A stretch of 11,427 nucleotides of DNA from Aalborgiella sp043769295 (GCA_043769295.1 JAYVJL010000031.1:1-11427); one strand, 5' to 3'; shown: positions 5,979-11,427, numbered from the stretch's first letter. Translations and numbers: made by a program. Notes: generated from the sequence alone by a model not told the origin.

Positions 5979-6806
5979 ATGTCTTCCTCAACCCCCGTAC
6001 AGCCACCCGCTGCAGGCCGTGTTTATCTGGTCGGCGCGGGTCCGGGCGATCCTGAACTGCTCACCCTGCGTGCCGTGCGCCTGCTGGGCAAGGCCGAAGT
6101 GGTGGTGTACGACCACTTGGTCTCACCCGCCGTGCTGAACTTTGTCTCCCCCACGGCCGAACGCATCTACGCCGGCAAACGCCGCAATGAACACACCCTG
6201 CGCCAAGAGCAGATCAACGCGCTGTTGGTCCGCCTGGCGCAAGAAGGCAAACAGGTGGTGCGTCTCAAGGGCGGCGATCCCTTCATTTTTGGCCGTGGCG
6301 GCGAAGAACTGCAAACCCTGGCCAAATCTGGCGTGGCGTTTGAAATCGTGCCCGGCATCACCGCCGCCAGCGGCGTGTCCAACTACGCGGGCATCCCACT
6401 CACCCATCGCGACTACGCCCAAACCTGCCTGTTTGTGACCGGTCATCTGCGCCACGACCCCCATGTCGGCAATGACAGCAACAGTGCCGACATCAGTGGA
6501 GACATCAGGGCCGACCTCGACTGGCCCGCCCTGACGCGGCCGCGTCAAACCGTGGTGATCTACATGGGTTTGTCGGGTCTGGCCGATATTTGCCGCCAGC
6601 TCATGGCGCACGGTCTGGCGGCCGACTGGCCCATCGCCATCGTGCAGGACGGCACCCTGGCCAGCCAAAAAGTGCTGGTTGGCAGCCTGGCAGACCTGCC
6701 CGAACGCGCCAAAACGGCGGGATTGACCTCGCCGTGCCTCATCATTGTGGGCGAAGTGGTCAAACTGCATGCTGAACTGGCCTGGTTTTCACCCGACGCC
6801 ATGTGA
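5979..6806 (+). CDS. cobA: Uroporphyrinogen-III C-methyltransferase (SUMT)
   Basis: A 275-residue cytoplasmic enzyme that transfers two methyl groups from S-adenosylmethionine to uroporphyrinogen III, giving precorrin-2 for siroheme (and cobalamin) synthesis. Diagnostic motifs are VGAGPGDPELLTL (residues 18-30), YDHLVSP (44-50), GKR (66-68), RLKGGDPFIFGRGGEE (95-110), PGITAASG (125-132), GIPLTHRDYA (138-147) and TGH (154-156). It is a stand-alone SUMT without the CysG dehydrogenase/chelatase part. Residues about 160-178 (DPHVGNDSNSADISGDIRA) form an extra Asn/Asp/Ser-rich loop between TGH and LDWPAL, where most SUMTs have only a few residues. The start is ATG 5979; TTG 5961 in the same frame is an alternative that would add six residues, and neither has a strong Shine-Dalgarno. 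No sirohaem-using reductase gene is seen in the window. Confidence 0.95.
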   Translation: MSSSTPVQPPAAGRVYLVGAGPGDPELLTLRAVRLLGKAEVVVYDHLVSPAVLNFVSPTAERIYAGKRRNEHTLRQEQINALLVRLAQEGKQVVRLKGGDPFIFGRGGEELQTLAKSGVAFEIVPGITAASGVSNYAGIPLTHRDYAQTCLFVTGHLRHDPHVGNDSNSADISGDIRADLDWPALTRPRQTVVIYMGLSGLADICRQLMAHGLAADWPIAIVQDGTLASQKVLVGSLADLPERAKTAGLTSPCLIIVGEVVKLHAELAWFSPDAM

Positions 6807-6820
6807 AACCAAACTCAGAA

Positions 6821-6844
6821 CTGAACCTGGACCTGGACTCGAAC
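6821..6844 (+). repeat. Short 6-bp tandem repeat after cobA
   Basis: Four 6-bp units, CTGAAC, CTGGAC, CTGGAC and TCGAAC, follow the cobA stop by 14 bp. They are imperfect and of unknown meaning. Confidence 0.45.
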
Positions 6845-6897
6845 CTAACGCCAGCGTCATAAACTAGTCGGGCCAACCATTTTGCGACCGATACGGC

Positions 6898-6903
6898 TAC
6901 AAT
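6898..6903 (+). promoter_or_regulatory. -10 box for the TetR gene, implying a very short leader
   Basis: TACAAT at 6898-6903 ends nine bases before the ATG at 6913, so a transcript from it would start at, or within a few bases of, the start codon. No good -35 is found at the proper distance, and no Shine-Dalgarno precedes the ATG. Confidence 0.4.
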
Positions 6904-6912
6904 TTGGGCACC

Positions 6913-7554
6913 ATGTCCAAAACCCTATCAATAGTCGAGTCCAAGCCCGCGCCCAAAATCTCCTTCAAGGCACAAATGCTGCAGGCCCGGGAGGATGCCA
7001 TCGTGCAAACCGTCAACCGTCTGCTGGCTGAAAAAGGTTTTGACGCGATGACGGTGGACGAAGTCGCCGCCAATGTTGGCATCGCCAAAGCCAGCCTGTA
7101 CAAGCATTTTCCCAGCAAAGAAGACCTCGCCGCCGCCGCCATGGTGCACGTCATGCAGCGGGCGCAGTCGTTTTTAAGCCGCCTGCCCGCCGATGACACC
7201 CCGGTCAACAACCTGCGCGCCGCCGCCCGCTGGATGATGGCGCTCAAACTCGCCGGCGAAATGCCCTCACTGCCCAGCCAAAATTCCAGCTTGCGTGCCA
7301 CCTTGATGGGCAACAAAGCCTACATGGATGGCTTGATGGACGCCAGCGACCGCTTGGGCGCCTGGATTGAAGCGGCGCAAGCCAACGGCAGTTTGAACCC
7401 CGAACTGCCCGCCATCGCCATCCTCTACACCCTGTACGCCCGTGCCTGCGACCCCGTGCTGGAGTTCCTGAAAATGAGCGGTGGTCACAGTGACGACGCC
7501 ATCATTGACCTGGTGCTGGGCACCTGCTTTGACGGCCTGAATGCCAGAAAATAG
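6913..7554 (+). CDS. TetR/AcrR-family transcriptional regulator
   Basis: A 213-residue protein with the canonical TetR N-terminal DNA-binding domain. A helix (REDAIVQTVNRLLAEKGFDA, about residues 26-45) is followed by the helix-turn-helix TVDEVAANVGIAKASLYKHF (47-66) and PSKEDL. The rest is a helical ligand-binding/dimer domain. About 20 residues precede the DNA-binding domain, a common extension. The ATG at 6913 is preferred over the in-frame TTG at 6904, which overlaps the promoter. Family role: a repressor released by a small hydrophobic or acyl ligand. The next gene on the same strand (110 bp away) encodes a CMD-Rieske protein, and the gap holds a perfect palindrome over a -10 box, so it may repress that gene (inference). 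An imperfect palindrome AACGCCAGCGT lies upstream of it at 6847-6857 and could be an autoregulatory site. Confidence 0.92.
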   Translation: MSKTLSIVESKPAPKISFKAQMLQAREDAIVQTVNRLLAEKGFDAMTVDEVAANVGIAKASLYKHFPSKEDLAAAAMVHVMQRAQSFLSRLPADDTPVNNLRAAARWMMALKLAGEMPSLPSQNSSLRATLMGNKAYMDGLMDASDRLGAWIEAAQANGSLNPELPAIAILYTLYARACDPVLEFLKMSGGHSDDAIIDLVLGTCFDGLNARK

Positions 7555-7574
7555 TATCAATATAGCCGATAGAC

Positions 7575-7613
7575 GGCGTATTTATTGCCTATAGTGCTAT
7601 ATAATATATAGCA
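7575..7613. repeat. AT-rich intergenic repeat, copy A
   Basis: This 39-bp stretch matches 11260-11298 without gaps at 28 of 39 positions, 16 of the first 17 being identical (both begin GGCGTATT and continue ATTGCCTA). It resembles the short AT-rich intergenic repeats that I associate with Comamonadaceae genomes, which is a recollection and not a search result. The right half is the palindrome described separately. Confidence 0.5.
7595..7613. promoter_or_regulatory. Perfect 19-bp palindrome overlapping a -10 box (candidate TetR operator)
   Basis: TGCTATATAATATATAGCA is a perfect inverted repeat with a one-base centre. It contains TATAAT at 7600-7605, an exact -10 consensus on the plus strand, 59 bp before the ATG of the CMD-Rieske gene. 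No convincing -35 is visible at 16-18 bp. A repressor bound here would block RNA polymerase, and the TetR gene just upstream is the natural candidate. The alternative is that it is simply the hairpin half of a dispersed repeat. Confidence 0.5.
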
Positions 7614-7664
7614 TATATGTACATGCCTCATCAACAAAATATCACCTGACAACAAGTATCCACC

Positions 7665-8333
7665 ATGAGCGACGCCCTCAACTACCTCCTGGCCGCCCGT
7701 CCCGAGGCCATGACCCACTACTTTGCCTTCCTGAAAGACGCCGGCAAACACCTGGACCCGAAAACCCGCAACCTGATCTCCGTCATCACCAAGGTCGATG
7801 CGCAAACCGAGCCCGGCTTCAAACAGTATTTGAAACGCGCTTTGCGCGATGGCTGCACCCCGGTCGAGGTGATCGACGCGCTCTTGATGGCTTTCCCCAC
7901 GCTGGGGCTGACCAAACTCGTCTGGGCAACCAACATCATCTTGAGCATGGACCTGCCCGGTTTCGACCCTGAAACGATGCGCGCACAACTTGCTGGCGAG
8001 CCTGTAAAAGCAGAATCCACCACCGCAGAAGGCACCTGGCACGACGTCATGACTACTGCCGCCCTGGCCGAAGGTCAAACCACCCGCGTTGACAGCCACG
8101 GCCGCGGCCTGTTCATCTCCCGCGAAGGCGACACCTTCGCCGTTTTCGACAGCCACTGCAGCCACCAACGCACCGACATCCCGTTGTCCGCGTTGGACGA
8201 CTGCACCCTCACTTGCCCCAAACACCAATGGACCTTCGACGTCAAAACCGGCACCTGCCTCAAACCCGGTGGCAGCTCCCTGCAGCAATATCCTGCCAAA
8301 ATCGTGGGTGGGCGGGTGATGGTGCAGTGGTGA
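7665..8333 (+). CDS. Fusion of carboxymuconolactone-decarboxylase/AhpD-like domain with Rieske [2Fe-2S] domain
   Basis: A 222-residue cytoplasmic protein with two parts. Residues about 1-95 look like a CMD/AhpD-like helical domain: LDPKTRNLISVITKVDAQTEPGFKQYL, then RALRDGCTPVEVIDALLMAFPTLG and a final helix. The CxxC redox pair of AhpD is absent, and Cys64 is the only cysteine in this part. Residues about 122-222 form a Rieske ferredoxin-type domain. The cluster motif is C165-S-H167, sixteen residues, then C184-P-K-H187, followed by WTFD, GTCLKPGG and a C-terminal YPAKIVGGRVMVQW, as in nitrite reductase small-subunit or aromatic dioxygenase ferredoxins. The cluster should be functional for electron transfer; the first domain probably serves as an oligomeric scaffold or binds a small molecule. 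It follows a TetR gene and a candidate operator, suggesting inducible use in detoxification or catabolism. The electron partner and substrate are unknown. Confidence 0.85.
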   Translation: MSDALNYLLAARPEAMTHYFAFLKDAGKHLDPKTRNLISVITKVDAQTEPGFKQYLKRALRDGCTPVEVIDALLMAFPTLGLTKLVWATNIILSMDLPGFDPETMRAQLAGEPVKAESTTAEGTWHDVMTTAALAEGQTTRVDSHGRGLFISREGDTFAVFDSHCSHQRTDIPLSALDDCTLTCPKHQWTFDVKTGTCLKPGGSSLQQYPAKIVGGRVMVQW

Positions 8334-8401
8334 GTCCATGGGAAAGTATTTCAGTAAAAAAGATTAAAAAACGGGGATGACTACACCCTGTTAAAATTCA
8401 C

Positions 8402-8424
8402 ATGCCTTTCTAAATCAGGCATTT
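8402..8424 (+). terminator. Weak hairpin after the CMD-Rieske gene
   Basis: ATGCCT (8402-8407) pairs with AGGCAT (8417-8422) around nine bases, followed by only TTT (8422-8424). It might be a weak terminator between the CMD-Rieske gene and the AT-rich insert. Confidence 0.35.
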
Positions 8425-8445
8425 AAGCGATTTATCGAAATTTTC

Positions 8446-8449
8446 GGAG
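8446..8449 (+). promoter_or_regulatory. Shine-Dalgarno GGAG without a start codon at the expected place
   Basis: CGGAGA (core GGAG 8446-8449) lies six bases before GTC at 8456-8458, which is in frame with the metallopeptidase. From there the frame reads (V)ATSISINGNLFAKLN and runs without a stop into the accepted protein. No ATG, GTG or TTG is in this frame between the stop at 8411 and the GTG at 8504. Confidence 0.45.
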
Positions 8450-8503
8450 ACTTCTGTCGCAACTTCAATAAGTATTAATGGAAATTTATTTGCCAAATTA
8501 AAT

Positions 8504-9448
8504 GTGGCAGGTATCACCACGACTTTTGCACGTAAGGTCTTGCCTGAGTGGTGGGATATTGCGGTGGCATCTACGCCATCCGGGTTACAGCAGACGCATA
8601 TGTATTTGGCTCGAGGGTTAAATCTGGATTTGACCAGTCTGGTTTCGCCTGCAGAACCGTTGAAGTTCTTAGGTGCGCAACGTAAGTTCAAACTAAACAA
8701 AAATGTTGAAGAGCAAGATGTGTCGATTAGTGCGCACTATGCAACGGCTATAGCGAAAATCGCATTAAAGGCTTGTCGCGCAACTCAGATGGCTGTTCCA
8801 AACGATCCTGTTGAATTACGTAGCTCAATTCTTCAAAATCATAAATGCGTTAGCCTGGAAGCACTCTTAGCATGGTGTAACAAAGCAAGTATTCCTGTTT
8901 TGCACATTGATAAGTTACCAGGTAAAAAAATGACTGGTTTAGTAGTGCGAGAAGGAAATAAATTTGCAATCGTTCTGAGCAAAAAAGCCACACCTAGCCA
9001 TCACGTCTTTCATCTTGCACACGAGTTAGGACATATAGCGCGGGGTCATTTATCAGGCGATGGATTTGTCGCCGACCAAAACATTGGCGGCCCTGATAAC
9101 GGTGATGCAGATGAAAAAGAGGCAGATGCCTATGCTATTCGATTGTTAAATGGTCGATCTGTAGAGTATCGAGCTAGTTTCAGCATTAAAAGTGGCAAGG
9201 CACTGTATTCAGCCGCTCTAGTCAAAGCCGAACAAGAAAAAATTGACGTTGGGCACATAATTTTAAATTATGGATTTGCACAAAATGCAATGCCTATAGC
9301 TGCGATGGCACTTCGTTATATACCTGGCGAATCTGATGGAGCTAAAGTTATAAATCAAGCATTCTTCAAGACACTTGACAGTAGTTTATTGTCCGAAGAT
9401 CAGTTGAATTTACTTCAAACTGCAACAAATTTCACCGCTTTCGCCTAA
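8504..9448 (+). CDS. ImmA/IrrE-family zinc metallopeptidase (DUF955)
   Basis: From the GTG at 8504 the protein has 314 residues; the frame is open back to 8414, and the natural start may have been at 8456. The N-terminal part (FARKVLPEWWDIAVASTPSG, then YLARGLNLDLTSLV and a Lys/Arg-rich RKFKLNKNV) is a conserved lead segment in a group of ImmA/IrrE proteins and replaces the XRE helix-turn-helix of others. Residues about 105-230 hold the peptidase: VSLEALLAWCNKASIPVLHI, the zinc site HELGH (173-177), and a downstream EKEADAYAIRLL whose Glu206 is the likely third ligand. Family knowledge: such peptidases (ImmA, IrrE) cleave repressors after a stress signal and often sit in mobile or toxin-antitoxin contexts. 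The gene is clearly more AT-rich than its neighbours and is followed 36 bp later by a PIN-like gene, suggesting a transferred two-gene module. Target unknown. Confidence 0.85.
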   Translation: MAGITTTFARKVLPEWWDIAVASTPSGLQQTHMYLARGLNLDLTSLVSPAEPLKFLGAQRKFKLNKNVEEQDVSISAHYATAIAKIALKACRATQMAVPNDPVELRSSILQNHKCVSLEALLAWCNKASIPVLHIDKLPGKKMTGLVVREGNKFAIVLSKKATPSHHVFHLAHELGHIARGHLSGDGFVADQNIGGPDNGDADEKEADAYAIRLLNGRSVEYRASFSIKSGKALYSAALVKAEQEKIDVGHIILNYGFAQNAMPIAAMALRYIPGESDGAKVINQAFFKTLDSSLLSEDQLNLLQTATNFTAFA

Positions 9449-9484
9449 GCATTTGTAGGCAAGTTTGGTTTAAATTACCTGCGA

Positions 9485-10081
9485 ATGATTGTATTAGCTG
9501 ATAACGACATTGTTGGTAAGTTAGCGTGCTGCGACTTATTGCCAGAACTAATGGCCTGGCTAAAAGCACCACCGGCAGAGATATGGGTTTTGCCACAGAT
9601 GCCTTTTGTTTTGCGAAGAAAACTAAAAACCAATGCCAGTGCATTGGTTTGCTTGGAAAGCTTTCTGTTGCAAGTAAAACCTATTCCACAAGCTCAGCTT
9701 GAGTCGTTGGATAGGTTTTCTCGGTTGGATGTGGGTGAAAGTCAAATGCTTGCGGTTTTAGTCGATGATTCAACTGTTACCCATATGGTTACAGGGGACA
9801 AACGGGCTTTGAAATTAATCGGTGAGATGGCCAGCACTGATGTAGCTTTGTTTAAAAGATTGAAGACGACGCAAGTTGACTGCTTAGAGTCAATCATGTT
9901 GGGGTTAATCGATCAATTTGGTTTCGCGACTGTCAATACTAAAGCCATTCACGGACTGAACTCAGACACCGTTCTCAAGATTAGCTTTGGACAACAACGC
10001 AATCAAACTGATGCTTGCCAAGTTCTCACCTCTTATTTGAATGATGTTCGTAAGACTGCACCATTTGTGTCGTCTCCTTAG
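9485..10081 (+). CDS. PIN-domain-like protein paired with the ImmA/IrrE peptidase
   Basis: A 198-residue protein without a signal peptide. The start MIVLADNDIVGKLACCDLLPEL has the PIN pattern (hydrophobic strand followed by Asp6, with Asp8 close by). Residues 82-92, DVGESQMLAVL, match the DxGE..A helix of PIN domains (Glu85), and residues 101-109, MVTGDKRAL, match the strand with the third acid (Asp105). The second acid usually found after strand 2 is not apparent, as LPQMPFVLRRKL has no Glu or Asp. About 80 residues beyond the PIN core, ending in a polar tail, are unassigned. PIN proteins are metal-dependent RNases and are toxins of VapBC-type systems. The gene follows the metallopeptidase by 36 bp on the same strand and shares its AT-rich base use, so they likely form an operon. 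It has no recognisable VapB-type antitoxin; the peptidase itself may take that place (inference). Confidence 0.65.
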   Translation: MIVLADNDIVGKLACCDLLPELMAWLKAPPAEIWVLPQMPFVLRRKLKTNASALVCLESFLLQVKPIPQAQLESLDRFSRLDVGESQMLAVLVDDSTVTHMVTGDKRALKLIGEMASTDVALFKRLKTTQVDCLESIMLGLIDQFGFATVNTKAIHGLNSDTVLKISFGQQRNQTDACQVLTSYLNDVRKTAPFVSSP

Positions 10082-10113
10082 CCTTCTCTAGTTTACAAAT
10101 CCGCTGGATTGTG

Positions 10114-11181
10114 TTACTTCACCTGCGGATCCAAACTCCCCGTCGCATAGCGCTTCTGCATGTCTTCTAGCGTGTGGATTTTGCCCATTTTGCTAGCCAT
10201 GCCGGCAGCACCGAAGGCTTCGTAGCGGTCGCGGCAGATGCCGGCCATGCTTTCGGTGGCAACTTTGAGGTACTTGCGCGGGTCAAAGTTGGAAGGGTTT
10301 TGTGCTAAATGACGGCGAATCGAGCCGGTGGACGCCATGCGCAGGTCGGTGTCGATGTTGATCTTGCGGACACCGTTTTTGATGCCTTCGACGATCTCCG
10401 ACACCGGCACGCCGTAGGTCTGTCCCATGTCGCCGCCAAACTCGTTGATGATGGCCAGCCAGTCTTCCGGCACGCTGCTGGAGCCGTGCATGACCAGATG
10501 CACGTTCGGGATGCGGGCGTGGATGTCGCGGATGCGGTCGATGCGCAGCACCGCGCCGGTGGGTTTTTTGCTGAATTTATACGCACCGTGGCTGGTGCCG
10601 ATGGCGATGGCCAGCGCGTCGACCTTGGTTTTGCTCACAAAATCGGCGGCTTCGTCCGGGTCGGTCAACAACTGGCTGTGGTCCAGCTTGCCTTCCGCGC
10701 CGTGGCCGTCTTCTTCACCGGCCATGCCGGACTCCAAAGAACCCAAGCAGCCCAGTTCACCTTCGACCGACACGCCGGTGGCGTGCGCCATCGCCACCAC
10801 GCTGGCGGTGGTGCTGACGTTGTAGTCGTAGCTGGTCGGCGTTTTGCCGTCTTCACCGAGCGAGCCGTCCATCATCACCGAGCTGAAACCCGACTGGATC
10901 GAGCGAAAGCAGATGCCGGGCGACGCGCCGTGGTCCTGGTGCATACAGACGGGGATGTGCGGGTAGGCTTCCAGCGCGGCCAAGATCAAATGACGCAAAA
11001 ACGGCTCGCCGGCGTACTGGCGCGCACCGGCCGAGCCCTGCAAAATCACGGGGGAGTTGGTCGCATCGGCCGCCTGCATGATGGCCTGTACCTGCTCCAT
11101 GTTGTTGACGTTGAAGGCGGGCAGGCCGTAGCTGTTTTCGGCAGCGTGGTCCAACAGTTGTCGCAAGGTGATCAAGGCCAT
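10114..11181 (-). CDS. fba: Class II fructose-bisphosphate aldolase, Calvin-cycle subtype
   Basis: A 355-residue cytoplasmic zinc aldolase that reversibly splits fructose 1,6-bisphosphate into dihydroxyacetone phosphate and glyceraldehyde 3-phosphate. Seen in order: LPAFNVNNMEQVQAIMQAA (residues about 20-38), the metal/catalytic motif HQDHG (81-85), DGSLGEDGKTPTSYDYN, VEGELGCLGSLESG (metal-binding Glu region), the GTSHGAYKF loop, LVMHGSSSVPED, and KINIDTDLRMASTGSIRRHL, which binds substrate phosphate. The length and the long C-terminal part (VATESMAGICRDRYEAFGAAGMASKM) fit the Calvin-cycle subtype typical of Burkholderiales, which is also used in glycolysis and gluconeogenesis. The start at 11181 has AGGAGC (11187-11192) at good spacing. 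It lies downstream of pgk on the same strand, the usual association of these genes. It converges on the PIN-like gene with 32 bp between. Confidence 0.97.
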   Translation of the reverse strand: MALITLRQLLDHAAENSYGLPAFNVNNMEQVQAIMQAADATNSPVILQGSAGARQYAGEPFLRHLILAALEAYPHIPVCMHQDHGASPGICFRSIQSGFSSVMMDGSLGEDGKTPTSYDYNVSTTASVVAMAHATGVSVEGELGCLGSLESGMAGEEDGHGAEGKLDHSQLLTDPDEAADFVSKTKVDALAIAIGTSHGAYKFSKKPTGAVLRIDRIRDIHARIPNVHLVMHGSSSVPEDWLAIINEFGGDMGQTYGVPVSEIVEGIKNGVRKINIDTDLRMASTGSIRRHLAQNPSNFDPRKYLKVATESMAGICRDRYEAFGAAGMASKMGKIHTLEDMQKRYATGSLDPQVK

Positions 11182-11259
11182 GAAATGCTCCTAATGAATG
11201 TTAAATTTAAGTTGAAAGGGTTAAAAATGCTAAAAAAGTGGTCAAATTAAGCTGTAGCC

Positions 11260-11298
11260 GGCGTATTCATTGCCTAATTAGCTATCATATTTGTAGTA
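11260..11298. repeat. AT-rich intergenic repeat, copy B
   Basis: Second copy of the 39-bp repeat seen at 7575-7613 (28 of 39 positions identical, no gaps). It sits in the 139-bp gap between pgk and fba. Its right half is a decayed inverted repeat (GCTAT... against ...GTAGTA) and not the perfect palindrome of copy A. Confidence 0.5.
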
Positions 11299-11320
11299 CT
11301 CTTTGGGTGGCGAATGTGAC

Positions 11321-11427
11321 TTAACCCACCGCCCGCTGGTGCAAAATCTCAAACGCTGGCAGGGTCTTGCCTTCCAGAACCTCCAGGAAAGCGCCGCCTC
11401 CGGTCGAGATGTAACCCACCTTGTCCT
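11321..11427 (-). CDS. pgk: Phosphoglycerate kinase, C-terminal end (5' part outside window)
   Basis: On the minus strand the last 34 codons before TAA (11321-11323) read DKVGYISTGGGAFLEVLEGK and then TLPAFEILHQRAVG. The ISTGGGAFLE.LEGK.LPA motif is the conserved nucleotide-binding C-terminus of phosphoglycerate kinase, which converts 1,3-bisphosphoglycerate and ADP to 3-phosphoglycerate and ATP. The gene runs off the right edge. It is followed by fba on the same strand after 139 bp with no T-rich terminator in between, so read-through into fba is possible. Confidence 0.93.
   Translation of the reverse strand, partial: DKVGYISTGGGAFLEVLEGKTLPAFEILHQRAVG

Noticed and set aside
6123..6770. Open frame on the minus strand opposite cobA (215 codons)
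   Set aside because: cobA has complete SUMT motifs on the plus strand, and the antisense product has none.
7557..8339. Open frame on the minus strand opposite the CMD-Rieske gene (260 codons)
   Set aside because: The plus strand encodes an intact Rieske motif. The minus product is a low-complexity Gly/Val/His shadow and runs through the palindromic intergenic region.
8334..8503. Remains of an XRE helix-turn-helix domain upstream of the metallopeptidase
   Set aside because: All three plus frames contain stops except the short extension from 8414, which does not look like a helix-turn-helix.
8410..8700. Minus-strand frame of 96 codons at the left edge of the AT-rich insert, possible divergent antitoxin
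   Set aside because: It lies almost wholly antisense to the conserved N-terminal part of the metallopeptidase, and its sequence has no helix-turn-helix or other known pattern.
8340..10113. Attachment-site or target-site direct repeats bounding the AT-rich insert
   Set aside because: No convincing direct repeat was found by eye at the two edges, and no integrase, transposase or tRNA gene is present.
10099..10130. Inverted repeat ATCCGC/GCGGAT between the PIN-like gene and fba as a bidirectional terminator
   Set aside because: The loop is 20 bases, there is no T-run on either strand, and one arm lies inside the fba coding end.
10309..11250. Long open frame on the plus strand opposite fba (313 codons)
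   Set aside because: Repetitive Val/Ala/Asp/His/Arg composition and exact overlap with the well-conserved aldolase make it an antisense shadow.
1..11427. CRISPR array, rRNA or tRNA genes
   Set aside because: No regularly spaced repeat with unique spacers and no tRNA- or rRNA-like sequence was seen; the period-9 repeats have no spacers.

Overview
The window looks like a chromosomal segment of a betaproteobacterium, most likely family Comamonadaceae (Rhodoferax/Polaromonas-like). I infer this from the Bug/TctC-type periplasmic binding proteins in tandem, the DUF1840 protein, the high-GC Burkholderiales codon style, the Calvin-subtype class II fructose-bisphosphate aldolase beside pgk, and AT-rich intergenic repeats of a kind I associate with that family. 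No sequence search was possible, so the placement is an inference.

Layout. (1) 1-2997, plus strand: the 3' part of a branched-chain amino acid (HAAT/Liv-type) ABC transporter operon: the C-terminal part of the periplasmic binding protein, a strong stem-loop, a LivF-type ATPase, and a phenylacetate-CoA-ligase-like adenylate-forming enzyme. Together they suggest uptake and CoA activation of a carboxylic, probably aromatic, acid. (2) 2998-5443, plus strand: two consecutive Bug-family (TctC) solute-binding protein genes, each with its own leader and Shine-Dalgarno, separated by a clear rho-independent terminator, with no TctA/TctB membrane genes nearby. (3) 5468-6806: a DUF1840 gene on the minus strand, divergent from cobA (uroporphyrinogen-III C-methyltransferase, siroheme/cobalamin branch). 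(4) 6913-8333, plus strand: a TetR-type repressor followed by an unusual fusion of a carboxymuconolactone-decarboxylase/AhpD-like domain without CxxC to a Rieske [2Fe-2S] domain. A perfect 19-bp palindrome that contains a consensus -10 box lies between them. (5) About 8340-10081, plus strand: a visibly AT-rich two-gene insert encoding an ImmA/IrrE-type zinc metallopeptidase and a PIN-like protein, the best candidate here for a little-described toxin-antitoxin or defence module. The metallopeptidase gene seems to have lost its original start codon. (6) 10114-11427, minus strand: fbaA and the 3' end of pgk, housekeeping glycolysis/Calvin genes.

The most interesting parts are the ImmA/IrrE-PIN pair with its damaged start, the CMD-Rieske fusion with its candidate TetR operator, and several small repeat structures: twin palindromes after the binding-protein gene, two separate 9-bp tandem repeats at gene boundaries, and a dispersed 39-bp intergenic repeat.
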